A stretch of 64,000 bases of DNA. Origin: Poecilobothrus nobilitatus (lineage: Eukaryota > Arthropoda > Insecta > Diptera > Dolichopodidae). The position numbers and the translations under genes were made by a program. The stretch covers positions 45,648,496 through 45,712,495 of the forward strand of contig OX352774.1 in NCBI GenBank assembly GCA_947095535.1. Direction: 5' to 3'. Positions 47,011 to 59,551 of the stretch are shown in pieces. Within the stretch, counting starts at the first letter, position 1. Each line of letters starts with the position of its first letter. Below the pieces are notes generated by a model. It did no database searches. It had not been told where the DNA came from and saw only the letters and a program-made list of their open reading frames with translations.

Positions 47011-48021
47011 ATGCAGTTCGGCATAATTATTGCTACAACTCTAGCAGTTTCTACACGATTGTAGGGTTGGAGTTCTTTCGTTCTTTTTTCTTTACAGTGG
47101 ACCATATTTTCCCTCGTGCTTTAAAGTTATTTAGGTTACCTCAACCGACTCAAGTTAATATATAAAGGTGTGACGAATTGTATCGATTCACAGCTTCCAG
47201 GGGTTTATTTTAGAGTTCTTCTCGGTTCCCTATCTTGCTAATTCGGGGTATCATAGAAGAGTAACTTTAGATCGGGGTATCATAGAAGAGTAACTTTAGA
47301 TAACTTTAGATAACCCAGTAATAACTTCTATAATTTACATTTTTTAAATTTGATAACCTTTTTCTAATTAAAGGATGTTTTTAGTCTAGTTCGACATAGT
47401 TTGCATATAGTTCTTACAAAAATTGTTTTATCTACTAGATTATTTATAAGTTTCTTTATAAAGCCTTAAATACCAATTTAAATGTTTCCAAAATTTTATT
47501 TTTTAATATCATTAATTTGTTATTGTATTATTTTGTGAAATTTTATTAATTTTTAACGTCAAATTGCAGTGAATTAAAAAAAAGTATCAAGGACTTTTAA
47601 AAAACTTTGTTTTTTTATTAATTTAGTTTTATACATATTTACATACTTATATGTACATTTACACATATTTATCCTACCCCATAAATAATGTTAATTTCAC
47701 TAATTTTTTTTTTCGTGAAAAATATTCAAAAAAAACTTTACATGACTGTATCAAGTAAATGAAAAAAGAACAATCTTCATTTATTACAAAATATTTTTTT
47801 TTTCTAACTATAATTTTGTATTTTATATATGCTTTTGTATTTTACAATTATTATTATTAGGATATAAAGTTAGTTTTGTCAGGCGTTAAATTTTATTAAG
47901 CTGCATATAGCTAGCTTCAATATTTAAAAAAAAAAGAAAAAAAAAAAATTAACTTTACGTCCTATTAACTTTTTTAACTCCTTCTAATTATAACTAAAAA
48001 AAATTCGTTTTTTATTCTTTT
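47011..48021. other. Spacer with a 29-bp tandem duplication
   Basis: CGGGGTATCATAGAAGAGTA occurs at 47244 and 47273, followed by a TAACTTTAGA duplication. Positions 47094-47330 are less AT-rich than their surroundings and could be part of an unrecognised element. The rest is AT-rich with nothing recognised. Confidence 0.45.
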
Positions 48022-48804
48022 TAAAATATTTCCAAGAAAATTTTGAAAAAATGTGCCTATTATTTTCACTCTGTTCGTCCTTCCGTCTGTCCGTCTGTTT
48101 ACAAAACTTCTACACCGCTAAAGATAGAGAAAAAGAATTTTAACTATGAGTAGGTCTCATAAAAAAACTAATGTTATAGAACTAATAATGTTCTAGAATG
48201 TTCTAGAACTAATAATGTTCTAGAACTAATAATGTTGTAGAACTAATGTTGTAGAACTAACTAATGTTTTTTCATGTAGCCCCCTCCATTTCGGAGCTAC
48301 AGTCCTTCAAACTTTGAAAAAGACATTTTTTTAAATTCATATATCTCATGTTCCACTTAATATTTTTTCAATCTGAAATGACCATTCGACTTGAAATTTT
48401 GAGGTAAGAAAGAACTTTTAGAATTAGTAAACAAACAAAGTTTCCTAAGAAAATTTGTTTGTACCTTCTACTGTAACAGCTCAAAAATTGAACTATTATT
48501 GCTCAAGAATTGAATATTTGCTATTTTTGGACATCTGTAACTTAGGCACCTGTAGAAATTTTTCTTCGGCAAGACATAAAAATTAAAGGTTCAATAATAT
48601 ATTTTTGCGTGTGTTAACGGTTTTTCTTAGTTACATAGGATTCCGGACTTGCAGCCTTTCAAAATTGCAAAAAAGTTATAGTTTCACATTTTTTCTTATA
48701 TGAAATTTTCAAATTTTGGTGCAATTGACAATTCTAAACAGTTTGTATTATCTTTTGGAAATGTGCACTTTTAAAAACCGTTTACATTCTGCCTTGTTTT
48801 TTTT
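48022..48804 (+). mobile_element. HINE family B copy with internal minisatellite
   Basis: The 5' side has ATTTCCAAGAAAATTTTGAA, then AAAATGTGCC and TCCTTCCGTCTGTCCGTCTG. It ends CTTTTGGAAATGTGCACTTT, then CATTCTGCCTTGTTTTTTTT at about 48804. The usual 3' hairpin AAACC..GGTTT has lost its right arm. Within 48172-48262 a 17-bp motif (TTCTAGAACTAATAATG and variants) is repeated about four times, an expansion not seen in the other copies. Confidence 0.7.
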
Positions 48805-49798
48805 AAAATTAAATCCAGGATATATTTTTAAATATTTACCGTTCTATTATTATAAAAGTAGTTGACTTATAAAGTACTTAAACTGTTTCATGAAAAACAA
48901 AAAATTGCATAAGTACATAATCATTTTTTAAAACTAACTATTAACTGTTTTTGTTATTTTTTTTTTTTTTTATTTTACAAAAAAATCATAAAATCAACAA
49001 TAATTTTTATATTAATAATACACATATTATATTTAGTTACAGTCTATTAAATAAAACTCTGGGTTGAGCATAAGTTTTAAATTATGGTTACAAATTGGTT
49101 TTTCATTCCTTTCCATTCCTTTGTTCATATTTTCTTCTTGTAACATTTTTAAATTGTCAATGCATATTGCAAATGCATTTAATAGATAGAGAAAGACCAT
49201 TTTCTCCTATTTGTCCTAGATTTTAATAAACATTTTGTTTCTTTTGCAGACAATTTATTCCAACTCTCTTATTCATTTATTTTAACTCTATAGTGATATT
49301 TCTAACTCTTTTTTCTCATTCCTATTTCTTCTTATTAAGGTGTATTTAAGGCGTTTTCTCCACTATTCCTTTTTTTTTTGCAAAGGGCATTATTGAAAGA
49401 CAATATAGAAAAGTGAAACAAGCATGATTGTCCTCCATAATTGTGTAGAACTTCAATTCACCTCCTTTTTATGACCAAACAATACGTTATATGATTTTTA
49501 GTACTCATTTACTGCCTCATCAAAAGAAGTTAAATAAGAAAATTAATCTTTGTACGATGTATAGTAATCATCATTAATTAATTAGGGAACAGATGATTGG
49601 GAGATTGTTTCATATTTGTAAAGTTCGTGCTAAAAATAAATTCTGTCAGCCGAATTATGCCATCTGGAGATTTAAACTACATATGGATGAACTGTACATA
49701 ATTGTTTCATTGAAAGTATCAAAATCTTTTAATGTCGTCAGAAAAACAATCCATTTAGGTGATATTCATTTCTTAAGCGAATTTCTCAATTTGCCACT
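48805..49798. other. AT-rich spacer, nothing recognised
   Basis: No supported gene or element. The open frame at 49593-49826 (plus) has a fairly balanced composition but no recognisable domain, and I do not call it a gene. Confidence 0.4.
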
Positions 49799-50123
49799 TT
49801 ACAAAAAAATCTCAAGACCGTTTTGAGGGCTTCTACATTTAGTTTTATATACATATTTTATATATTTGTAGATACCTAGAAATGAAAAGAAAACTTTACA
49901 ACTATACAAGAATTCTGGTATAATATCATTTTTAACTATACCAAAAATATGATTGGACCAAATCAATTTTTGATTTAATTTTATGGCTAAGATATTGAGC
50001 TCGCAACGCAACAGTTAGCAACTTTCTCTGCAAAACCTCATCTTGAAAATTTAAGGTGAGAAATGAAGTGTTTGTTTTTCGAAGACTATAAACTGCACTG
50101 AATTTTCTAAAAGTTAAAAACAT
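49799..50123 (-). pseudogene. Possible LINE reverse transcriptase thumb remnant
   Basis: The minus-strand frame 50011-49799 contains LNQKLIWSNHIFGIVKN, loosely matching the LDxKLxWxxHI block that follows the catalytic region in non-LTR reverse transcriptases. An overlapping frame, 50123-49932, may be an earlier, frame-shifted part. Only one block is recognisable, so this could be chance. Confidence 0.3.
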
Positions 50124-50740
50124 CCTTGTTTGAAATTTTTGCCAAATCGAAAGCTAAAGCTCCAATGAAGTAAATTAAATTGAGTTAAAATTGATTAAAA
50201 TTCATATCATTTTGATTACAGAGAGACATGGATTTAGTGAGTAAAAATCGAACAAACTAACTACACTATTAAAGAGGTTTAAAATTTCTTGATTTGAATG
50301 CATATTCGCATCTCCCTTAGAAATGTTCTACATGTACATACATATATTTTTAAACAAATATTTTATTTAAAAAGCTTCCTATTTAACTTTTTTGTACGAT
50401 CTTGACATTTTTATAGAACGACTAGGGCAATATTTTATTTTGAAAAAATAAACAACCATCAATTATCCAACAAAATTCTATTTTATAATCTCCCTAAGAT
50501 AATTGAATTTAAAATACAATCATTATTATGAATTTTGTTTCATACATACATAATATACAATTACATATATATATATTGATTAAAAACATAACATAACAAA
50601 ATTTTATTCGCGTACTAAAAGATAAAATTCAATGGCTTTATTTGAAAATATTGTGTTTTTTTTTTTCTTTAAAGCAAACAATTTTTTTTATATTTTGTTT
50701 GCAATTTGATTGAATCTAAGTATTCAATTATTGCAACCGC

Positions 50741-50771
<31 letters not shown>

Positions 50772-51189
50772 ATTACTTATATATTAAATTCTTTGAGTAA
50801 ATATTTTTGTGCCAAACATGAATTCAGAAAAATCGCCTACACACATTAGATACGGTCAATATTTAACTTAATTTTTGTTGAAGAGGGGGAACGTTATACT
50901 AATCTATATTTTATTTTATTGTTATTTCAATCTATTTACAAACTTTTATAATATGTTATATATAAATATAAATATACATATGTAATATGGTACTTGTTAT
51001 GTACGGAAATAATATCTTAGTTATATAAATGGTACATTTGAGACGTTTCATATTGAACAATGCCTGCAGAAAATATATTTTTAGTTTTCTTTTAAAGAAA
51101 AACAAGGCAAGTTGTAAGAATAAGGATTATAGAAGGGTACAAATTTTTAAATGTTTTTCTGATCGAAAGTTTTTAGTTAAAAATGCATA
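50124..51189. other. AT-rich spacer, nothing recognised
   Basis: TA-rich tracts near 50740-50770. No coding-like frame or repeat family was seen. Confidence 0.5.
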
Positions 51190-52064
51190 TAAAAAAATTT
51201 TGAAAAAATGTGCTTATTAGTTCCACTCGCTGTCCATCCGTCCGTTCTTTACAAAACTTGTTTCGATGTTTACAAAACTTCTACATCGTTAAAGACAGAG
51301 AAAAAAAATGTTAACCATGGGTAGGTCTCATAAAAAAATCAATTTTGTGCCCCACTTTTAATTAATTTTGTGTCCCACTACATACCTTTTTCATGTAGCC
51401 CCATTCATTACGGAGCCACAGCTCCTCAAACTTTGAAAAAACCCTATTTTTAAGTGCATATATCTCATGTTCTGCTTGACATTTTTGCAATCTGAAAACG
51501 TCATTCCACACATATTTTTTTTAACTTTTTTAACTAATATCAAAATTATACAATTTTTTAAAACTTAGTATTTATATTTACCGTTATGTGAAAACCAAAT
51601 TTTGCATGATTTTTTTATCCTCATAATCCGAAACGCTTTTAAATAGGTCCTTGAAATTTTGAGAGAAGAAAGAACTTTTAGAATTAGTATCAGTTTTCTT
51701 AGAAAATTTTTTTGTACCAGCCCCTGTTTAAAAGCTATTAGGGCTCAAAAATTGAAAGTATGTTATTTTTAGACACCTGTAATTTTGGCACCGGTACAAA
51801 TTTTTCTTCGACAAGACATAAAAATTGAAGCTTTAAAAATATATTTTTACGTATGTTAACGGTTATATAGCGTTCCGGACTTACAGCCCCTCAAAATTCC
51901 AGAAAAGTCCTATTTTCACATTTTTTCTTATTACAAAAAATTTCGTGAATTTTATTTCTTAAATTTTCAAACTCTTGTGCAAGTCACAATTCTAAACAGT
52001 TTCTATTATCTCTTGGAAATGTGCACTTTTAAAAACCGTTAGTTTATATTCTACCTTGTTTTTT
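51190..52064 (+). mobile_element. HINE family B copy
   Basis: 5' end near AAATTTTGAAAAAATGTGCT (51196), followed by GTCCATCCGTCCG. The core shares CATGTAGCCCCATTCATTAC and TTACCGTTATGTGAAAACCA with B1 in reverse complement. The 3' end is CTCTTGGAAATGTGCACTTT, then AAAAACCGTTAGTTTATATT and CTACCTTGTTTT at about 52062. No coding capacity. Confidence 0.75.
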
Positions 52065-54109
52065 TTTTTTTGGTTTTGGTACTCTGAAAACGTAATATGC
52101 GCTTTTTTTAACTCGAAGTAAAATGTATTTAGTCAAAGCATTTTATAATTAATATTAAAATTTAATTCTCACAATATTTAAAAAAAAATTAAAAAATTTT
52201 CTCAACCAATTTCCAAAAATCTAATTCTTTTCATAGTTAAAAGTTACTAACTTTAAGCGTTTGAACAAAAAATTCGGATTTATTTACATTGTTAAATAAA
52301 TTTCGTTTTAGTTATAAATGAAAACGAATATAAGCCATTTTTCGACTTTGGAAAATTGAACTTACAAAAGTGGGTCAAATTACAAAAAACCATTACCGAA
52401 AAAATTAAAATTTCCATTTTCCAATAATTATTGCAAAAATTATTCTTTTTCTTAATATATAGAAAATTAATAGGCATTTAACAGAGAGATTGACATTCAA
52501 CATACGAATAGACATTTAACAGACAATAATGGGGTATTTTTTTTTTTTAGAATAAGAATTTTAAAAATATGAAATCTGTTTATTATTGTATTCATTTCAT
52601 ATTCTGAATGCCATTCTTTATAAAAATACTCCCTGAAATTATATATTTCAGGATGTTTTATTCTAAGGGATGATTTGCTAAAAATTTACTAGAGTCTAAC
52701 TTGAATGTAGATTAAGTAAAATTGCAGGTGTACTGTAGACTATAGAGTGTAGACAACAATGAGTCTTTCAATATACTATTTAATAATATATTAATACTAA
52801 TACAAATTTTTAAAATTATCAACTAATTAAATGTATGTATAGACATATGATATAATTTTCCTTTTAATATGGAAAATTTTGCATGAAATGAAAATACAAC
52901 AAAAACTACTAACAAACATTTTCTACTCCTATCACAATTCAAAACTATTTCTTTAATTTTTAGGTTAAATGAATGACAAAAGAACAATGAAATGAACTTT
53001 ACAAGCGTTTTTTCATTCTAGAAAATAGTTCTAACTTTACTTCGTTGTTCTAACTTTACTTTAATCGATAATGAAGTTGTACACATTTAAAATATAAGAC
53101 TCAGTTTTTTAATAATCCGCTTTGCAAAAAGTTCAGATATTTAAAATGCATAAATCTATGTATCAATTCTGTCAATTTGTCTTACGATAATCTGTTCCAA
53201 TGGTCAAAATATTATTCCAAATATAGAAATTATATTATATATATATAAAGATTAAATTTCTTTAAGGCAATTTTTATAGGGTAATGTTAGATTTCCTTTT
53301 GTTATTTATTTAACATTACTAGCTATATATTGTATAAAATATTTTTGTTCTAAATTGAACATTTTTTACGATTAAAAATAATCGAAATGGAAATTGATGT
53401 AAAGCGGTCACAATCATTGTTTATAGATTTTATTTAAAAAAAAAAAAACATTTAGAGCAATGATACTTACATAATATATGTATATATATATATATATATA
53501 TTACTCGTAAATATATTTATTATGCAATTAATGTGTAGATATATAGATGTTTACAGATGACTGTTAATATTCTAAAAAGTTAAATTTGAACTGAAATAAT
53601 AGGAAATAAGGATATATTTTGTATAGTTTAGATTTTCTTTGTTCCTAGTTTGGATTGGGTTTTTCTTTAATTATTAAATAGAGCATAAATTTTAACATTG
53701 TATTAATGTTGTAAAATTATTTCAATTTTAGAGCATAATATTTAATAAGTATGTAGGTATATATCTAGATATAATACCAAGGAAAATAAAAACAATGATA
53801 TTTTAATATTTTTTTGTTCGAATTGAAAATCAATAAAATGTTTTAATTCTTTTTTGTATCATTGTAGAAAAAAATCATTCCAATATACTTTTAAATATAT
53901 TAATTGCTATTTACTTCTTATTTAAGTCTTCCATCATATGTATTATTAATAAAGTGTTAAAGTTATAAGTTACAAGTTACGAGTTTTTGATTAATTTTTC
54001 CTTTTCTGTGTTTTTGTACATCTTAAATATTCATATACAAACATGGTGACCAGTATAATCTTTCCAACTTCAGATCACTTACTTTAAATTAAGTTCAGTC
54101 AAAGATTAT
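52065..54109. other. AT-rich spacer, nothing recognised
   Basis: (TA)n near 53480-53500 and several A/T homopolymers. No exon-like frame, repeat family or RNA gene was seen. Confidence 0.5.
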
Positions 54110-54760
54110 GGAGTTAATAATAAACTTCTGCCTCCAGAAGTTTAAAGGTCTCATTGAAATATTTAGTCTAGAAAGAACTTTAAACACGTGAACAAATAGT
54201 CTACTTTCAAACCATTCAATTCAAGTAGTTGTTGAATGGTTTGCTTTTTAAAAGTTTCCCTGGGCTCCGCCTTTCCCAATTTATTTATTAAAATGATATT
54301 ATAACCATGACTTCAAACAAAATCCATAGCTTTACTGACAACAACATCCTTGACTGTTTTTATATTTTTGTGAAGACGGAACCTTTGACTGTTTTTATAT
54401 CCTTGCTGATGCTACCACAATTACGGTAGCACACAAACGATTCAAAATTTCATGTTGTCTAAATAATAACCTTTAATCAATAGAAGAACGACGAAGCAGA
54501 GAATGGAATAAGATTTAATGCTTCTAAAATTCAGAATTGCCTGTTATCAACAAAAAGAAGTCTCTTTATTCAAAAAACTTTTTATTTTGGAAAAATTAAT
54601 ATTAAAAACTCTGAATTCTTAAAAATTTTAGGCATGGCAATAAATAGAAAACTTTGGTGGGTTGGTCTCATCTTCTAAACAGAAGTAAGAAATATTTTAC
54701 GCATCTTTTAATCTTTACCTGTTATACAAAACATACATTGGAAGTCAAATATTTCCTAGC
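54110..54760 (+). pseudogene. Jockey-like LINE reverse transcriptase fragment
   Basis: Plus-strand translation with frameshifts gives ILADATTITVAHKRFKISCC near 54399, where LADATT stands in place of the catalytic YADDT. Next comes NCLLSTKRSLFIQKTFYFGK, then SEFLKILGMAINRKLWWVGL, and finally EIFYASFNLYLLYKTYI. This order matches the C-terminal half of the palm and the thumb of the same LINE type seen at 41790-42430. CCTTGACTGTTTTTATAT is locally duplicated (about 54349 and 54382). The catalytic Asp pair is lost. Confidence 0.65.
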
Positions 54761-55772
54761 ACTAGAATAACGAATTATAGTTAAATCTACTAAAATTTCC
54801 ATTTAATCTGACAACTAAAATTTAAATCACACGTCCTACGGCAAAAACAAAGCATTTTATCCTTAATTGAATTAATTTTACATAAACACATATATAGTTT
54901 CCCAAACTTATTCTAAATATTAAGAATGTATGATTATTTATATATAAATTTTTTAATAATAATTTTCTAATGAGTGAACCAATGTAGAATACAATTAAAT
55001 TTTTTTTTTTTTTAATTCTATAGATATGAAATATTTTTATTCTTTTATATCTATATTTTGATATTCAACACTCAACACTTAGTGATATTTAACACTCACA
55101 ACATAATTTCGAAATAAAAATCATCACATTTTGTTTTTTTTTTTGAGTAAAAAATAAAAAAAAAAAAAAAACTATTAAAAAAAAAACCGTTATAAAAACA
55201 ATTTTCTATTTAACAAAATACATATAATAAATATTAAATTGCTTGAATTAATACCATATAATATACCAAATTAATTTTATGAGAAAATAACTAAATGTGA
55301 ACTATATAGCTCTTTTTTTGCCCTCCATTGAGACATTATTGAAAATATTCACTCATTCATTTATTTAACGTTTTAATAAACGACTTTTGTATTCGAAATA
55401 TTTTTCATTTCAATTTAATATAAAAAAAAACTTTTTATTAAATGAAAATTTCGCGCCGTAAACCGATTTATCTAATACATATAACATGTATCTACCACAC
55501 ATCTACAAACAAATGTAAAGATTGAAAAAAAACCATAAAAAAAAAAAATAATTCAAATATACAAATACCGTGGTATTCCACAATAATATAAAATAATATA
55601 AACCGTTATAATAGTGTCAAATTTAATTAAAATTCGGATAATCGTTTTTCATTTTTTAACAAGAAATATTTTAAAATTTAAATAAACAATGTATATTTTA
55701 TTAATTTTGAATGGCGTAACATTATTTTAATTGAAATTTGTTAGAAATTAGAAACTTTAGAAAGAGATTTCT
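54761..55772. other. AT-rich spacer, nothing recognised
   Basis: Homopolymer-rich; no supported features. Confidence 0.5.
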
Positions 55773-56485
55773 CTTTTTAGCACATTTACAAAAGAAGATT
55801 TGAAAAAATGTACCTATTAGTTTCACTCTATCTGTTCGGCTGTGTACAAAACTTCTACAACATTAAAGATAGAGCAATGCATGTTGTAGAACAACTTTTT
55901 CATGTAGCTCCATTCATTACAGAGCTACAGCCACTTAAACTTTGAAAAAGCCATATTTTTAAATTTGTATATCTGAAGTTCTGCTTAACATTTCTTCAAT
56001 TTAAAAATGCCATTCAACAGGGCTCTTTTTAACCTTTATAAATCAATATTAAAATTATACATTTTTTTAAATTTAGTATTTAAATTTACCGTTACGTGGA
56101 AACAAAATTTTGCATGATATTTATTTTTTCATAACTCCGGCACCCTTTTAGATAAAGACTTGCAATTATGAGGACTAATAGGGCTCAAAAAGTTAAATTT
56201 TTTTATATTTAAACACCTGTAACTTAGGTATCTGCATAATTTTTTTGTAAATAAAAGGCAAAAATTAAAACTTCAACTTTATAATTTTACATGGGTTAAA
56301 CGTTTTTCTTAAATATGTAGACTTCACTTAAAACTGAAGAAATTGTCTCTTTATTTTTCATTTTATATATGAAATTCAAAAAAACCATTTTAAATTTTAA
56401 TGCAAGTCACAATTTTAAATAGTTTATATGTCTTTTAGAAAATTTGCGCCTTTAAAAACCGTCGGTTTACATTATGCTTTGTTTT
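55773..56485 (+). mobile_element. HINE family B copy with intact 3' hairpin
   Basis: The 5' terminus TTTTTAGCACATTTACAAAA near 55775 is followed by GAAAAAATGTACC, which preserves the 5' fold-back, and a reduced microsatellite (CTATCTGTTCGGCTG). The core shares TTACCGTTACGTGGAAACAA. The 3' end has GCGCCTTTAAAAACCGTCGG, with hairpin AAACC (56456-56460) and GGTTT (56464-56468), then GCTTTGTTTT at about 56484. Confidence 0.72.
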
Positions 56486-56520
56486 CTATTTATATTTAAT
56501 CTATGTAAAACAAATTTTAT

Positions 56521-56796
56521 ATATTCCAATTTTTATTTTTATTTTATTTTATATACAGTTACCGTAGTACATAACTGTGCCAGGTAGCTATAACCCCTGT
56601 TTCCTGGTAGGAATGTGAGGTTTACGAGATATTATGTGATATATTAAGTATTTATATATTGCGATATATGAATATTTTTTTTTTATATTATAATTATTGT
56701 AACTAGCCGGAAATCGAATCCGAGATCTCTCATTCCCTTATGAATGAGAAGCGGTGCGTCAACCACTGCACCAATGGCTGGATGATATTCCAATTT
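56521..56796 (-). mobile_element. Full-length tRNA-derived SINE (~252 bp) with 12-bp target-site duplication
   Basis: ATATTCCAATTT at 56521-56532 and 56785-56796 bounds the insertion 56533-56784. On the minus strand the head reads CAGCCATTGGTGCAGTGGTT then GACGCACCGC (A box), with CTCGGATTCGATTTCCGGCT as the B box. The body ends in an A-rich tail (TAAAATAAAATAAAAATAAA) next to 56533. The head differs from the SINE families at 4.6 and 6.0 kb, so this is a separate family. Intact duplications suggest a relatively recent insertion. Confidence 0.8.
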
Positions 56797-57550
56797 AAAT
56801 TTAATAATACATTTTTTTTTTGTTTTAATATTGATAATAATATTGATCAAAAATACGATTATATATCTTTTAAAAATAAATAAATAATTTTATTTTTATT
56901 TTATTTTGTATTTTAAACATAAATTTCATATAACAACATGTTTTTCATATAACAAACATAAATTTCATATAACATATGTTTTAGAAATATACATTAAAAT
57001 GATTATAAAATGTTCACTTCTATTATTATGTCTTATACGGTATTTATAAGTTTTTAAAATTAACTCTAATATGCGATAATAGATGGTACGCAAATAGCTT
57101 AAAAATATTTATGTTCCTTAATATCAAAAAAATTAGTTACAGCCAAAATAAACGGCTTAGTAAATATAAACGCTTCAATAAACTTAATCCTTCTAGAATG
57201 TGGAATAAGAAAAACATTCAATTTGTGAAAAATTAAAGATGCCTGCATGTTTTTAAATGTCAAAAACTTTACTAACATTATTTTTAACTTCATTTCAATT
57301 ATTTTGAAACATTTAGAAAAAATGTATATTATGGTACATGTAATTGTTCATAATTTTTAAATGTTCCTGATTAATTTGTTCTGGTTTTTTTTATCAATAT
57401 TTAAAAATTTTTATTAACAACCAAATGTCATACACACAGATGCTTGTGTATTTTATAATGACTATCACAAAAATAAAAAAATTGATGATGCATTTAAGTT
57501 CGCCTAAAAATATGCTATATGAACCTATATTATTTGAAGGTTCAGTCCAC
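56797..57550. other. AT-rich spacer, nothing recognised
   Basis: Short direct repeats of TTTCATATAACA near 56925-56975; no genes supported. Confidence 0.45.
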
Positions 57551-57640
57551 ATTGGCCTTGGTAGTCGAGAGTTTTACGTAATAGTTTTAGCAATATTGCG
57601 TAATTCAATGTAAATAAAAATTGAATTCAAATAAAAAAAA
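57551..57640 (+). mobile_element. Isolated SINE/LINE 3' end
   Basis: ATTGGCCTTGGTAGTCGAGA and CAATATTGCGTAATTCAATG, followed by an A-rich tail, match the 3' part of the SINE at 6185-6255 (GGCCTTGGTAGTCGATGG, CAATAATATTGCATTAC). No tRNA head is present upstream, so this is either a truncated SINE or the 3' end of its partner LINE. Confidence 0.55.
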
Positions 57641-58390
57641 TAAATAAATATTTAAACGAAATTATTAGTATGAGTTTTTTAGATAACAAAAAATATATTA
57701 TTTATTCAACATTAAGTTTTAATCAAAATCAAATTAAAGAAATTAAAGGAACAAACATAATTATAATTTCTGGTTTAAAAATTTTATATTATATTAATGT
57801 TTTAATTACTTATCTTAAAGCTTAAATTTTAAAAGAATATAATTTTACAATATGTCATATTAAAAACATAATTAATTTCAAGGACCTTAAGCAATTACAA
57901 GGACTATTTAAATGTTTTTCCTTTTTCTTTTTCAAAACCTATAATATAAATATTTTTACTTCATTATGGTATATTAATTAATAATTATTATTAAATTTTC
58001 AATTATTCTATGCATTTTAATTTATTTAATTATTTTTAATTAATATTTTATTAATGTTTGTATTTTGTTAATAATTATAATTGCATTTCTGTTTTAAGTT
58101 CATTAATTTTAAATCTATTTGTATTCGATTTAATTATTTTTGAACTTATTTTTGAATAAAACTATTACAATCTTTTTCAACAAATTTCAAGTTCATAATT
58201 AAATTAGCAACTACATACAAGCAATTAGCATAAAACTACAAGTTATTTATTTATTTTGTTAAATAATAACAAAAAAACAACGTTCTCTGAAATTCTATTG
58301 ATTCACCAGATTTTAATAACGAAAAATTCACTTATTTCGCATTTATTTCCACTGTTGACTGGAAACTCTACTTGTACATTTTTTCCGGTT
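57641..58390. other. AT-rich spacer, nothing recognised
   Basis: No supported gene or repeat. Confidence 0.5.
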
Positions 58391-58585
58391 GGGGCCTCGG
58401 TGGCCTAGTGAGTAAGAGCGTATAAAATAGGCTGTAAACACCGAGGGAGTGTTGATTCGAATCCCACACACGTCGTAAGAGTTATTTCCCCTTACGACAT
58501 TTATAGCCACACCTGAACAGGAAAGGCTGTTTAATTTTCTGTCCACATTTATATGGCAGAGAAATGCATTAAAATAAAAATAAAA
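58391..58585 (+). mobile_element. tRNA-derived SINE, family 1, best-preserved copy
   Basis: Head GGGGCCTCGGTGGCCTAGTG at 58391 (A box within GGTGGCCTAGTGAGTAAGAG), and B box TGATTCGAATCCCA near 58452. A self-complementary GTCGTAAGAG...CTTACGAC pair follows, then CACACCTGAACAGGAAAGGC and the ending GGCAGAGAAATGCATTAAAA with an A-rich tail. It is related to copies at 3.6 kb (plus) and 4.6 kb (minus). A target-site duplication is not certain. Confidence 0.78.
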
Positions 58586-58780
58586 TTTTCCTGTTTGAAG
58601 AATAATGATATACAAATTATAATAATTTAGGGTTAGGAGAGAAAAAATTTTGATTTACAAGACAATACCATAATATAGGAAACTATAAAAAAACCTGTTT
58701 TATCCTACTTCAGTTCATGAAATTCCTCATCAGTAGGTGTAAACTAAACTTTACCTATAGATATCATCTAACTTAATTCT

Positions 58781-59551
58781 AAAACAAGTAAATGTAACAG
58801 TAAGTCGATTAAACCGACTTATTTATACCCTACACCTAAAAAATTCAAATTAAATTAAAAATCCATAAGTTATTTTAGTGAGGTATTTAATATAAGCTAA
58901 AAAAAATACATGCTTTTACAACCTTTGTACAAAATTTCAGGTTTCTATCTTTATTAAATTCGAAGATATGCTTGTAAGGTCTTGGGAAGTGTGTGAAGGC
59001 ACCCGGACCACCACCCCAATTCATCTCAAATTTTAGAGACATCATCAGAACAGCATAGAATACTCTTATATCAAATTTCAAGTTTTTATATTTATTAATT
59101 TCGAAGATATGCTTGTTCGGTCTTGGAAGTTGTGTGGGAGATACCCGAACAACCATTCCAATTCATCTGAAATTTTAGGCAAATCAGGGATTCAGGAAAC
59201 AACACCCTGGTATCAAATTTGAAGTTTCTATCTTTGTTAATTTCGAAGATATGCTTGTTCGGTTTTGGGAGTTGTATGGGAGGTACCCGAACGCATAGTC
59301 CGAATTCGCCCATTTACAATCACCGTCTTACCTTAGTCATTGTTAACCTGCAGTATAAATTTCATCAAGATAGCATCATTATTTTTTGAGTTATCGTGCG
59401 TACGGACGGACGGATAGACATCGCTAAATCGACTCAAGAGGTGATCCTGATTCAGAATATATATACATGTCTATAGCTAACTCGCTTCCTTTTGGTGGTT
59501 ACAAACACCATAGCAAATTTAATATACCCTATACTTAATGTGTAGGGTATA
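58781..59551 (-). mobile_element. DINE-1-like HINE, family D, copy D2
   Basis: Inverted relative to D1. In plus sense it begins AAAACAAGTAAATGTAACAG (the complement of the 3' terminus). It then has the hairpin AAGTCG/CGACTT (58802-58820) and TATACCCTACAC at 58824-58835. The core has three tandem units of 140-143 bp (CGAAGATATGCTTGT at 58961, 59101 and 59244), where D1 has one. Next are a short ACGGACGGACGG tract at 59401-59412 and the 5' end TATACCCTATACTTAATGTG then TAGGGTATA ending at 59551. Open frames on the minus strand here are repeat shadows. Confidence 0.8.

Noticed and set aside
56700..56784. A tRNA gene on the minus strand
   Set aside because: A and B boxes are present, but the acceptor stem does not pair and the sequence lies at the end of a 252-bp element with target-site duplications, so it is a SINE head.
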